Below, piece after piece: positions 10,901-22,109 of a stretch of DNA of 64,000 nucleotides. Within the stretch, counting starts at the first letter, position 1; every line of letters begins with the position of its first letter. A program made the position numbers and the translations under genes. The notes under the pieces are model-generated. The model saw only the letters and a list, made by a program, of their open reading frames with translations. It had not been told where the DNA came from and searched no databases. The DNA lies in contig VWZP01005528.1 in NCBI GenBank assembly GCA_013396995.1, forward strand, positions 496,001 to 560,000, written 5' to 3'. Source of the stretch: Dicaeum eximium. Its lineage: Eukaryota > Chordata > Aves > Passeriformes > Dicaeidae.

Positions 10901-13851
10901 GTAAGGATTTTCAAAGCAGTAATTTGTTTGCAGCAACATTATGTAATTGGAAACATTATCTAATTGCAGCAACATTATCAGTATTTGGAAAGTTCAGCAC
11001 TGGCTGTTAAGCAGTCTGTGTAAGGATGCAATGATTCCAACTTCCTTGGGTTTTTGGAGGGAGCTGCTTGCACAACTGCTGCATCACTTCAGTTGTGCAG
11101 CTGAATGAGACTGGTTTGTACATAGATGTTATATTACAGAGGATTAATCATCCTGGCTACATCTCCAGGGACACTAGAACAATGCCAGAAGTGCCAACCT
11201 TACCACTCTCATTTATAGTCTTCCTGCTGTAGCAGTGGGTCTAGATCAGGCCTTGTCTTCTGGGAAAGGCTGCCCTTGCACCAGAACCCATCTCCAGTCC
11301 CACTGTGGGCACACTGAGCTGACCTGAGGGGCTTGCCCACCTGTAGGTGCTCTGAGGAGGCTGCACCTCTGGGTATCTCTTCCACTCACTTCAGGAGAAA
11401 ATGTTGTATTATCTGACATTCACATCATAAAAGACTGACACCATTAGGTTGTTTTAACTTCACTCTGGTCTTTGTATCTGAATACAACTCACTTTTTCTA
11501 CTTACCCAGAATCAGGAATGGTGCATTTGCTACAGTAACCACAAATGGCACTCCACAGAAGAGCATCAATCCAAAGCTGCTTAATACAGCTAAACCAGAA
11601 GAAAGCACTCCACAGCTTGCAAGCCAGACATTATTTCTTATACAGCTCAGTCTGAAAATATTTCAAGGAATATTTTAGTTATGTGTCAAATATTTCACCA
11701 AGGTGTTTGGCATGAAAAGTACACAGATACCAGTGATACCCTCTCTCAGAATAACTCCTGATGAAAGCTGCTAGGAGAGTTCCCAAGTGTTAGCATTACA
11801 CAAAATTAATTTCTCTAAGAGGTGTTATACACATTATTACCACTGCCCAACTATATTCAGAAGAGTAAGGATGTGTACTGATCTTTGCATCAATAACAAG
11901 AGATGGCAAAATAAGGATACATAAGCTCTACTGGTGAGGCTAGACTTTGGGTGACCCAAAAAAATTGTGAATTTCTAGAAGCTCTTTGATTTTACATGAC
12001 TTCTTGCTGTAGCCTATCAGGGGAAGCACCTTTCAGGCAATACATGCTATGTAGAGAAACTTTCTCAGCAGGCAGGTTGGCTACCAGCTTTTTGCCAAGA
12101 TGCCTCGGAGGGCTGGCTCAAGCCATTTCCACAAGAAATGCTCTAATAGGTATGATGCTTGATGCAAGCACTAAACCAGCCTGCTCACCCTGCAAGTACA
12201 ATTTTTTTTGGAAGTACAGGACACAGACACTGGTGTACAGCTGTTGAGTGTGCAAGGGTTCACTTTCCATCAGCACAAAGAAAGGACAGGTTAAGCTCTC
12301 TGTGGACAGCAGGTAAGGCTCTGACTCTACTAGCAAGCAAAACAACTAAGGCTGTACCCAGACTTGCAGGAATCTGTGAATACTGCTCATCCACCTGAAC
12401 CTTTAACTAAGTACTGAACACTTGTTCAAGTTTTCATCTGCCATCTAAGCAGCTGGGAGATACACACAGGTAGACAATAAAGGGCAAAGAAATATGTTTT
12501 GCCTCTAAAATGTCACAGAAATTCTGCAGCTTCAAGAATGCCTTCACTTAGCAAAACCAGAAACCAACTGAGGGAGGTAAAGAACAGCAGAGATCACTGC
12601 TCACTGAGCCATAGCTTAGAGATCTTTTACCTTAGGCAGGAGATGACTGCAAAGTTTATTGTTAAGAAATACGTTATGGAGAAGAGCGGAATCACACTCT
12701 TGGTATTTCCTTCAAACTCCTGTTGTCTGGACAGCGAGGTAAAGTAAGTCACCTGCGTTAAAACAACAAGAAACGATGAAACACTTTTCCTCTTCGTGGC
12801 CTTCCTGCACACACACAAGCAAGGCCAAACACCAAGTTGGCAGGGAAGCATTACCCTCGCAGCCTGCCTGGCTTCTCCCGCCACCGTCCCTTTCCCTATC
12901 CCTATCCCTATCCCTATCCCTATCCCTATCCCTATCCCTATCCCTATCCCTATCCCTATCCCTATCCCTATCCCTATCCATTTCCCTTTCCCTTTCCCTC
13001 TTTCCCTCTTTCCCTCTTTCCCCCTTTCCCTCTCCGTGACGGAGCTGCCCGTACATTTGGGGCTCGGCGGCTCCGCACGGTCGTACCCGGCCCCTGCGTT
13101 ACCTGAATGGAGCCGAGGCGCAGCTGCGCCACTTTGAAGGAGATGTCCTGCAGGAATCTCTCCAGCCACTGCCGGCTGTCCTGCGCCTCGGGGCCGTCCT
13201 CCCGCAGGTAGTACACCAGCTTCAGGGCCCGGGCCGAGCGCACCGTCCCGCCGTCCGTCTCCACGCCGCCCAGCGCGGCCCCCAGGAAGACGCCGTCGCT
13301 GACGGGGAAGCGGAGGCTCCCCGGGGCGGGCGGTCCCGCATCGCCCCGCGGCGACAGCAGCGGGTTGGGGCTGGCGCAGCCGCCGGCGGTGCGGGCGCAG
13401 AGCCGCTCGTACTCGGCGTCGTGCACGGTCGCGTTCAGCCGCAGCACCTCTGCCCACGCCGCCGGGTCCAGCACCGAGGTCCCGTTCGTCGCCACGGCGA
13501 TGAGGGCGGCGTAGGCGCCCTCGGTGGGCAGCCGCGGGGCGGAGAAGCGCTCCGAGTCGTCGGTGGGGAAGTGCCGCCGCACGAAGTCGCGCTCGTCCTT
13601 GGCGGGCCCCCACGTCGGCGTGAACTGCTCCTCGATGTCGTTCGCCTGCCGCNNNNNNNNNNNNNNNNNNNNNNNNNNNNNNNNNNNNNNNNNNNNNNNN
13701 NNNNNNNNNNNNNNNNNNNNNNNNNNNNNNNNNNNNNNNNNNNNNNNNNNNNNNNNNNNNCCACCCCTTCGAAGAGCCGGCGCAGCGGCCGCTCCAGGCA
13801 GTCGGTGTTGCGGCAGGAGCAGCGCCCCGCGGGGTCCCGCGGCCCCGCCAT
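7944..13851 (-). CDS. PTCHD3: PTCHD3, patched domain-containing protein 3, four coding exons with an assembly gap in exon 1
   Basis: PTCHD3 is an RND-superfamily, Patched-like multi-pass membrane protein with a sterol-sensing-like domain, reported mainly from male germ cells in mammals. Exons on the minus strand are 13851-13103, 12752-12631, 11651-11506 and 9523-7944, all with consensus splice sites and matching phases. Exon 1 opens MAGPRDPAGRCSCRNTDCLE and continues after the gap with ANDIEEQFTPTWGPAKDE. Exon 2 gives VTYFTSLSRQQEFEG and exon 3 FGLMLFCGVPFVVTVANAP. Exon 4 opens GVGVDDMFIMIASWEQ and has a second RND-type acidic motif, CIGFSVDFSAHISYAF. The 108 N at 13653-13760 hide the first membrane helix. 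The two sides of the gap are in different frames, so the true gap length is 1 modulo 3. Apart from this the gene looks intact, with a TAA stop at 7944-7946. Total length is about 865 residues. Confidence 0.93.
12894..12977. repeat. (CCCTAT)14 hexanucleotide microsatellite in PTCHD3 intron 1
   Basis: Fourteen exact CCCTAT units are seen. The unit is one base away from the vertebrate telomere complement CCCTAA. A degenerate CCCTTT/CCCTCTTT tract follows to about 13036. Open frames across it in several registers are repeat artefacts. Confidence 0.97.
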
Positions 13852-14265
13852 GGGCCAGGCGGGCACGGGCTGCCGGCCGCAGCTCCTCGCCGCGGGCGCG
13901 TCCCACGCCGGGGCCCGACGGTGCGGTCTGTGCCGGCGCCGGAGGACAGGAGGAGAGGAGAAAATAAGGAGAGGAGTTCAGAGCAGCCGTCTGCCTGTCA
14001 GGACTTCGGACCGCCCCCGCTGTGACTCAGCTGGGCTTCTGCCGCCTCCCTGGGGCTGGCAGTAGGGCCCGGGCTCCCCCCGCCGCGCCCCGCCCCGGGT
14101 TCGTGTGCCCCCTGCCCTCGGTTTCCCCCCTGGCTCTGGCTCGGCGGGGTCCGGCCGGTTTGCAGCGCCCGCCGTGCCGAGCCGCTGCCCGGAACCCGGC
14201 TTGGACTCCGGGATGACCCCGCCGCTTCCCGGCATGGCCCCGTGCCTACCGTCCATCCTCTAGAC
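13040..14265 (-). promoter_or_regulatory. CpG island over PTCHD3 exon 1 and promoter
   Basis: This stretch is very GC- and CpG-rich, in sharp contrast to the AT-rich surroundings. It covers the first coding exon and about 400 bases upstream of its ATG (13849-13851). At its distal edge a CRE-like AGACGTCA lies at 14262-14269, 7 of 8 bases of TGACGTCA. The transcription start is not resolved. Confidence 0.7.
13653..13760. other. Assembly gap of 108 N inside PTCHD3 exon 1
   Basis: The run of N separates frame-incompatible halves of exon 1. The coding frame needs a gap of 1 modulo 3, but 108 is 0 modulo 3, so the stated length is an estimate. Confidence 0.98.
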
Positions 14266-14378
14266 GTCATCGGCTTTTTTAGTGCTTTCCCCGAAGCTGC
14301 TGCACTTCACTACAATGCGTTATTCTTCCATCTGAGAGCAAAACACAGACAGTGGTGATGTATTTCTTGCTCTCTCAG

Positions 14379-14560
14379 TGTACTGATTTAGAAAACGGGA
14401 AAGTGACAGTGGAAGAAATAAAAGACTTTGAAACAAGGGTTAGCTATACCAATGGCAAGTCACAGGAATATCACCGGTGTGATATGCCAGAGCTTTATGC
14501 AGTAGCAATGATAGAAAGGATCTTTTCAAGTCCAAAAACTGCAGCCTGGTGTTCTTGACA
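14379..14560 (+). other. Unrecognised exon-like open segment
   Basis: A good acceptor (TTCTTGCTCTCTCAG) ends at 14378. An open frame follows, with polar, protein-like composition (DLENGKVTVEEIKDFETR, then ELYAVAMIERIF), and closes with a stop after WCS at 14558. I do not recognise a family. It could be an exon of an unknown transcript leaving the CpG island on the + strand, or part of old retroelement debris. No partner exon was found. Confidence 0.2.
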
Positions 14561-15830
14561 CTGGTGACAGTGATTTGAGTGGTTTCAGGCTGAGAACATT
14601 AAGCCAGATGTGACAGAGGTGTCCAGACAATGTGTCACAGGCAGGCACTTCTCCTTGCCTTTGAGAGAAGCAACTCTCTCCTCTCCTGCCAGTACTTGCA
14701 AAAAAGTTGAATGAATCCCAGACAGGTAGTGATGGGAAGAATATAAAGTGTCCCCAACTGCCCCGGGCACAGAATGTGCAACTGGAAATTCGAATAGCCC
14801 CGAGGCAGGGCTTAAATGTATAAATGTGGTGTTAAGTGAACAAAAGGTATGGAAAGGGAAAAGTAAAGCAGTTTTATCTGCTATTTTTTGCCCAAAAGGA
14901 GAGGTATGCCAACAAACAAGCAGGGGAAGAAATGATTTGATCTCTTCAGAGGTTGGTGAAAGGACTGCAGGATCAGTTAAATGAGAGAGGAAATAGGCTT
15001 CGGTAGCAAGTGTGGCTCGCTGCTGAGTGCGATAGTGAGAGCAGGCTGCGGGCTGCTCGCTGCTGAGCGCCGTCAGGAAAAGGAAGAGAGGCTGCCGGCG
15101 TTGCTCGGAGCGCTGCAAGAGGCTGCAGGCCCAGCAGGGCCGGGAGCTCAGCAGGGTCGGGAAAGGGACAGTGAGCTGCAGGCGGAGGCAATGCTTGCGG
15201 AGCGCCATCGGGAAAAACAAAAGAGGAGGAGGGGTTGAGAAGCGGATGTCAGATTCTCACTCTGCGATTAAAATTCATATTGAATACATTCTGGGTTTTG
15301 ATATTCCGTGCCTTTAACAGCTGCTGTGCTCAATTTTGCAAAGCTGGTAAGGCAAATTCAGAGAGCATCCCACTCACAGAGGGCAACTCCAATCGCAGGA
15401 GCCGTCCACCAAAAAGGTGGAGGAAGCAGCAGCAGTAGTGTGGCAAGCACGTCATGAATTGAGAGTTGAGAGTCTACCTGAGGAATGTCAAGGCCAAACT
15501 GTCCCTGACAGACCAAAGAGATCTTTATTATTCAACTCAGCTGCATTTAAAGAGACAGAACAGAGCTATCCTGAGTGGGGAAAAGGACTTTTGTCACTAG
15601 CCTGAGCTGTTCAACAACTTGAGCCACCTGTCTGGACTAACCCCTCCAGAACTTGTATTGTTTTCTCTTCCCAGGAATGATACTAAGAATGATGCCAGGC
15701 ACCTGCACTGAAGATCAAGCCAACCATCAAAGGAGCTTACCGTTCTTGCAGGAGCAGTTGTTGCCAGCATGAGCTAAATTTGGTTCACACACAAACAAGC
15801 TCGACCCACAAGGTGGAAGCCCCCTGTGAG
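14561..15830. other. Unassigned region, possibly old retroelement interior
   Basis: The composition is mixed, with a GC-rich patch at 15000-15240. One frame there reads as an Ala/Glu/Arg-rich segment (AERRQEKEER, then LAERHREKQKR), reminiscent of coiled coils in retroviral Gag. No catalytic motif is visible. The idea rests on composition and on a possible LTR just to the right. Confidence 0.25.
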
Positions 15831-16650
15831 GAGCCAATTCAGTTTTGTTATGCCTCACCGGGGGGTGTCAGGGGCACATGGGGGAGGGGTGCACGTGTGC
15901 CATGTCCAGGAGGCAGCTGGGAGAAGATGGAGCAAAGCCTTGTTTCTGGGGAGACTTTGCCTGGCAACCATGTCATGTCTCACATGGGACAGGCAGTCAG
16001 CAGGGGAACACCGAAGACGCTGTACCCTGGGGACATTCTCCAGCCAGATGGCAAAAGGTCTCTACCAATGGACTGCAGTGGGACACTGGACTGGGCCAAT
16101 GGTCTCCTCTCAGCAGGCAGTCTTTGGGAGGAGCTGGGGTCATAAAACTAACTGCATCACAAGCTTTGGGGGCTCTTTGGGGTCTGTTCTGTCATTTGGC
16201 TTTTGATGCTCTTTGAGGGCTTTTTGAACTTGCTTTTGGAGTCCTGCCTTTCGGCTCTCCTGCCCTCGTTGGCTCTGGCTCGCCTTCATGTTTGTCCCTG
16301 TGTCCCTGCTTGGTCTCTGCGTCCCTGCCTGAGCCCCCTGCGTCCAACCCTGCCCGCCTCCGAGCCTGCCCACCACCTGAGATCCTTGTCGTGACCTGTC
16401 CAGGCTTCTGCACCTCCTGCCCGAGCGCTCCGCACCTCGCGTCCGGTCGCTCGTGGCCGCGGATGCTGTCCCTCCTCTGTCTCCTCATTCCCTTTCTCTC
16501 TCTCTCCCGCCCATTTTTCTTCCTCCTGCTCTATCTTCTCTAACCCTCTTTAGTGGGGTAACTCCTTCTAATTTTTCTCTTTTGTTACCAACAAACGGTT
16601 CTCAGATAAAATGTTTACCTCGTTTGGCTTAATTTCGTTCCTGACCATCT
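15831..16650 (+). mobile_element. Putative LTR, boundaries uncertain
   Basis: The segment starts near TGTGAGGAGCCAATTC and has a TATA-like CATAAAAC around 16141. A C/T-rich R/U5-like zone follows (about 16210-16550), then a TTTTGTTACC...CAGATAAAATG end near 16615. This layout resembles an LTR, but I cannot match it to a family and saw no target duplication. Confidence 0.35.
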
Positions 16651-17745
16651 ATTTTTAAAAGAATTCCTCGCAGTTTCCCACACTGGAACGCGACACCCTC
16701 ACTTCTTTATTTGTGCCAATCAGTATGGCAAATCTAGTATGTTCTGCACCACACATGCTTCTCAGTTGTGGGTGCAATTTACTGTGGCAGAAGTTATAAA
16801 GGAAATGAAAGCAATTTACCCACTGAAATTCCAAAGGTAACCTGAGATAATGCAAGTAGATTTAAAAGGGGGAATTCCACTCTTGGTGTTACCTAGTTAA
16901 TTTAATTTATAACCCAACCAGCAGTAAAGGCACAAGACCTCATGACCACTGCAGTGCTCTGTGCTCCCTGTGAAGCAGGCGGTCTCACCAACCAGGCACA
17001 TGTTGATTTTTAATTTCAAATGCTGTGCAGAAGTTCAAATTGCATTTGCTCTCCCTAACCTGGTGTGTCTTGTGCTGAATGGAGGAAGAGAATGACTTTC
17101 CTTGCAGCACTGGCCTCGCTGATGCAGCCCCCACTGTGGCTGGCTGTCACCACTACAAGTGGCATTGTGAGTCGACACAAGTTGTGTTGTTGACTCATGT
17201 TCATACACTGCTAACTCATACTTAGTTGTGTGGGTGGTGAATGTAGCCTCAAAATAAAACTGTGATGTGTAAATTCTTAGGAAATAAGGGTAGAGGGATG
17301 TCAACAAACGTAGCACTTTTTAGTTTCTCAGCTCCATGAGTATTTATTTCCAAGCATACATTAATGAAAATCCCTATCTGCTCTGTGTTTCATAGGTAGA
17401 AAATATCTTTGTGATTTCTGTCCTTTCAATAAATCCATTTAGCCTAAAGTAATTTTCTTATACAACTGCAAAGATCTTTTGCAATCATGTTATTTGAAAT
17501 AAAATGCCATGAGATATCATTTCATATAAGTTTTCCCAATTTCTTGAAAAACCTCATCAGGAATTTTAGCCTGTATGTTCTATTCTTTGGGATGTTAAGT
17601 TTACACAGGAGAAATGACAATTTTTCTGTGCTTTATTTCAAGTTATGTTAATACTGTTCTTCAGCTACTTTTCGTGTCTTAGCTGTCTGCTTTCATGAAA
17701 GGAAATCAAAATGTCATAATTAATTGTAAAGCAAAATAAATTTCA
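16651..17745. other. Intergenic, nothing recognised
   Basis: This is AT-rich unique-looking sequence with no supported gene, RNA or repeat. Confidence 0.5.
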
Positions 17746-17749
17746 TGGA

Positions 17750-17945
17750 ATAGTTGCAGTTAGAGAGCTGTCTAGAGATCTAGTCCACCCTGCCCTTCTG
17801 AAAGGTCAGCTAGAGCAGGTTGCTCAGGACATTGTCTAATTCAGTTTTGAACATCTTCAGTGGTGGATCCTCCACAACTTGTCTGGGTAACCTGTTCCAA
17901 TACCTGGGAATCCTCACTGTAGAAAGGCCTTGGTTTGATTCTTAC
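17750..17945 (-). mobile_element. CR1 LINE 3' fragment, antisense
   Basis: The + strand carries the reverse of the CR1 3' region: a TTAGAGAGCTG...TCTAGTCCACCCTGCCC stretch, AGCAGGTTGCTCAGGACATT, and GGTAACCTGTTCCAATACCTG. These are standard diverged CR1 blocks in their usual order. It is truncated on both sides. Confidence 0.8.
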
Positions 17946-20346
17946 TATAAGGCAGTCTAGAAAAGTTGTAAAATCAGCTGTGAGCACCTGTGCAGCTTTC
18001 AAGAGAAGCTAAGGACTGAATTAATCTTCTTTGTCTATTTTCATAAAGTCTTTGAGCTCAGTGGTAGAACTGTGGTGAAGCGCGACACGACCAAATCTCA
18101 GAAAGCACAGTATTTTAATTTCAAACAGCAGAGCTGTGTTCTTACATCAGGAATGGCCATTTGTAGTTCCAAGTTCTCAGTCAGAGCATAGATGGCTTAT
18201 TTCCAACCCTCTCTTTGGAATGCCAGGACAAAGGGGCATTTCTAAATGCATCCAGTCTGCCCTTGGAAAGTGCTTTGCAAATTGTGTGAGGCACACTGGA
18301 AACTGGGGTAAAACAAAATGACATCAAGAAGTCTTCTATCCCATTTCTTCCACCATGATGCAGCATAATTATGCCAGTGCCATTTCTAAAGGAAATTTGA
18401 CGGACTTGATGTTTACAGTGCCCCCACAGCACCTGACAGAGAAACTATATCCTATGTTATGCTATGCTATCCTGTCCTATTCTTTCCATGCACGTGGGAA
18501 ATGCAGAGCCTCAAAGCCCTGTGCCACAGGGAGCAGTTTAATTGTCAAGCTGGGAGCTGGCAGTGGGAGATGTGTGCCCTCTGTGCCTTCACCAGCCAGT
18601 GTGCAAGAAAGGATCACAACCTCCTTGGCCTGCAGGAAAATGCCCACAAAGGAATGATGGGGGTGGCTGAGTGATGGGGGCAGCAGAATGGGAGGTGAAT
18701 TTCCTGGTTTCCTCTAGGGTGGTTTGTCTTTCTAGAATACAAGATTGCAAAGAAAGCCCAGAAGTTATTCTGGCACCAGGACCCAGAAATAACAGATGTT
18801 TATTTGTGTTGAGGAGCCACTTTTCCTTTGCTTTGGGAGCACACAGTGACACTGTGAAATTGCCACATGCTGGGTGCTGGCAGGATGAGTGGCTCCTCTG
18901 CTGCATGATGAGACTGCATTAATTTGATTTTTCATTTTTGGTTTTGGGAAGAATGAAGGTGCAAAAGTGTTTTAACTGTCTGGGTGATATTGTGGATAGA
19001 AACTGTGTGTTTCAATTGAACATTATCATGATGAACAGAATTTCAGCTTATCAGGGTAGAATACCAGAATAGCAAGATGAGTTGCCATATTTTATTACTT
19101 TAATTCTGGGGAGTATTTCTTTCCAAGCTGACTTAAAGAAAAATTCCTGTCTCCACAGTGATTTCATAATCATGAGGTTTTCCAAGAAGACCGCAGAAAA
19201 CCCCGGAAGGCACTGATATGATGTAGCAAGTCACTACCAAAGAACCTTATCAGCTGTTGTACTTGTACATCCTTATAAAGGGTCCATAACATTCACTTTC
19301 CTTAATGTACGTGAGTGATTTCCCAACTTGCTTCCATAAGAACTGCAAATTGTTTGCCTCTTTGATCAATTGTTATTACTAAGTTGTTATTACTAACAGT
19401 TATTACTGTGTGTTATCTTCATAGCCTGCTTTTTTTTGCATACATGTTTATCAATTTCCTCATAAAATGGTCAGTCATTCAGGAACTGTAAGTGCACATT
19501 ATTATGAAGAAAAACAGAGTAAAACTACAGTGCCTCTCTTTTACTTCTGCTTTGATCAGGCAACGTCTGCTTGAAAATTTTTGTTAGCTTTTATGTTAAA
19601 CACTACCTTTTAATTTTGTATATTTATATATCAGAGAATACTGATACTGAACATGAACTGAATTGTGATTTATTTAGAGTGCAGAAACACAACAAAGATA
19701 TTGCAGAGGATAATGTGAGTATTTATTCTGTTATCTGTGGAGGGGATGACCTTTCAAATCCTTCCCTGTTTCATTTACTGGAAGGAAATGTTATGCTTCC
19801 TTGACAAGGAAATTTTTTGCCAAACATATAACTAATGTAACCACTGCCTTTCTGCTCCACAGTGTTTCTGTGCCAACCAGACATTAGAGAAGGTGTCTCA
19901 TTGTCAGGTTAATCCAGTCTCTCCTGGCATCTATGTATTTATTCTGGGTGTGCCTGTCAGGGTATTATCTTCTTTATTAGTGGTGCAAACATGGAAGTCT
20001 GCTTGTCTGGCTCTATCTATGCCTGTATTTTTTAAATCAACATATGGTTTTAAACTTCATTTTGTGAGCCAGAATATTTGTGGATATGTCAGTAGCTGCT
20101 TTACATACAATATAGCAGAACCCTATAGAGAATTTCAGCATCTTGAATTCCTGTCAGCTTGGGAGTGTGTTCTTTAGAATGCTGACATGTCACATAGAGA
20201 CTTCATATCCTTAGAAAAAACCTTTTGATCCCTGAGTATTGACAGCCACATTAAATATTACTTTTTTAATTGAACCAGAGTGCATCCTGATCCCACCTTA
20301 GTGCTCCCCTGGTACCTTCATCTTTGTTCACCCCTTTCTTTTTCCT
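17946..20346. other. Intergenic, nothing recognised
   Basis: No supported gene or known repeat was seen. Short open frames near 18355-18920 and 19893-20177 lack any recognisable motif. Confidence 0.45.
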
Positions 20347-22108
20347 CACTGGTCAGCTACTGGAATATGGTCCAGAGAAATCACTCCTGTTCAGTTAGCA
20401 ATGCTCTCAGATTACTAATTGTAAACCACAAGTGAAATGCTGGCTGTCTTCCTTTCCCTTTACTTTTCTTGGATATGAATTATCCTCTAACTGAAAGAGT
20501 CCTTTTCCTTCCTTTCCCAGCCATTCCTCATGTTTATTGCATCCACTTGGAGTGGGAGTGCAGTGACCACTTGCACTGGTCCGACAGCCAGCTCTCTTCA
20601 GTGCTCCATTGCCTTGACTGACCAGAGGTTGTGGTTTAACCCCAGCCAGCAGCCAAGCACCACGCAGCTGCTCGCTCCCTCTCAACTTCAGCTCAGGTTC
20701 AGACCAATGTTCCAGCCTGTCCAGGGCAGCACAAAAACAGCAGGAGCACCCTGGCCACCTGCCAGCCCCACCACATCGCCATGGCTGTTATCAAGATGTT
20801 CCCAGGTGCAATTCAATAAGGTGAGAAGTAGCAGAACACTACAGCAAGCAGCAAAAAGCAAAAAGCAGTCATTAACTAGCACTAGGCTCTAACATGCAGT
20901 CAGGAAAGTGAGCCCCATGGCAAGCATAGGTGCCCACTCATTACCAGCTAAACAGCACTAACAGATATAAATTCAGTCTAGCACATCCCAATTAGATCTC
21001 TCATTATCTCAAACCCTTGAAGCCCCATGTTGGGCATCAAACAAGGACTGTTGTGGTTTAACCCCACTCAGCAGCCAAGCCCCAGGCAGCCTCTTACTCA
21101 CTTCCTCACCTGCAGGATTAGGAAAGAGAATTAGAAGGATAAAAGGTAGAAAACTCATGGGCTAAGATAAAGACAATTTAATAGGGAAAACAAAAGCTGT
21201 GCAAACAAGCAGACCAAACCAGGGGATTAATTCACTGCTTCCCATTGGCAGGTAGGTATGTTCAGCCATCTCCAGGAGAGCAGGGCTCCATCATGTGCAA
21301 TAGTTGAGAAGACAAAGGCCATCACTCCAAATGTGTTGTGTCTCTCCCACCCCTTCCTCCTTTTTCTCCCCAGCTTGATATACTGAGCATGATGTCATAT
21401 GCTATGGAAAATTCCTCTGGTCAGTTTGGGTCACCTGTCCTGTATCTACTCCCAACCTCCCATGCACCCCCAACTTCCTTGCTGTAGTGGTGGTACAAAA
21501 AGCAGAAAAGGCCTTGGCTCTGTGTAAGCCCTGTTCAGCAATAACAAAAACATCTCTGTCTTATCAACTCCACTCAGCACAAATCCAAAACACAACCCCA
21601 TGTCAGCCACTGTGAACTATCCCAGCCCAAACCAGCACACCAGCTCTCCAGAAACTGTGAAAGGCACTTGCTTAGACACCCATCTCCCATGTAGATCCTT
21701 ATTCTGTCACTATCTAGAATGGGTGGGCAGTTCTAGGTAAAGAGGCTTCAATTTATGTGTGCCAGATTAGTGTGTAAATCTGCAGTTCATGTGCCTGTCT
21801 GCCATTTCCATGAGGTCTGTTTAGAAGAATAATGTCTTCTAAAGAACTTTTCTCTCAGTAAAGCAAAAGATCAGCTCTTCAGTTTCTTCTGGCTCATTCT
21901 AAGGCTACAGGGTTACCAAAACATCTTTAGGAAGAGCAAAATTTTCACAACCAAAGACCAGTGCTGAATCTCCAAATGGAGATTAGTGATCCATGGTGTC
22001 ACCAGGCTTCCAAATTGGGATCAGTAGTATTTAATGCCTTTATCAATGGCATAGACAGTGGAGTTGAGTGCACCTCAGCAAATTTGTAGATTACACCAAG
22101 CTCAGTGG
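20347..22108. repeat. Direct duplication, left copy (1,762 bp), probable assembly duplicate
   Basis: This segment is repeated at 22110-23871 with the same length. I saw only a few mismatches (three near 20878, one near 21051, one near 21769). The copies are joined by a single N at 22109. It contains an ERV remnant and the start of a CR1. Confidence 0.95.
20627..21639 (-). mobile_element. ERVK-like provirus remnant: LTR, primer-binding site, short leader, 3' LTR end
   Basis: Reading the minus strand, a nearly full LTR (21639 to 21049) starts TGTGCTGGTTTGGGCTGGGA. It holds a TATA-like segment near 21375 and ends in GGTTTAACCACAACA-type sequence. After a short spacer comes a primer-binding site at 21041-21021 resembling the complement of tRNA-Lys. 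A few hundred bases of leader follow, then only the last 55 bases or so of a second LTR (to 20627). All protein-coding interior is deleted. The flanks CCAGA (20622-20626) and CCAGC (21640-21644) may be a decayed target duplication. Confidence 0.78.
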
Positions 22109-22109
22109 N

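Noticed and set aside
12627..13613. 328-codon frame on the minus strand over PTCHD3 exon 1 and the hexamer repeat
   Set aside because: It is out of frame with the recognised PTCHD3 peptide, extended by Ile-Gly repeats from (CCCTAT)n.
14585..15220. 211-codon minus-strand frame
   Set aside because: Compositionally biased, with no recognised domain; likely chance in a GC-rich repeat-like patch.
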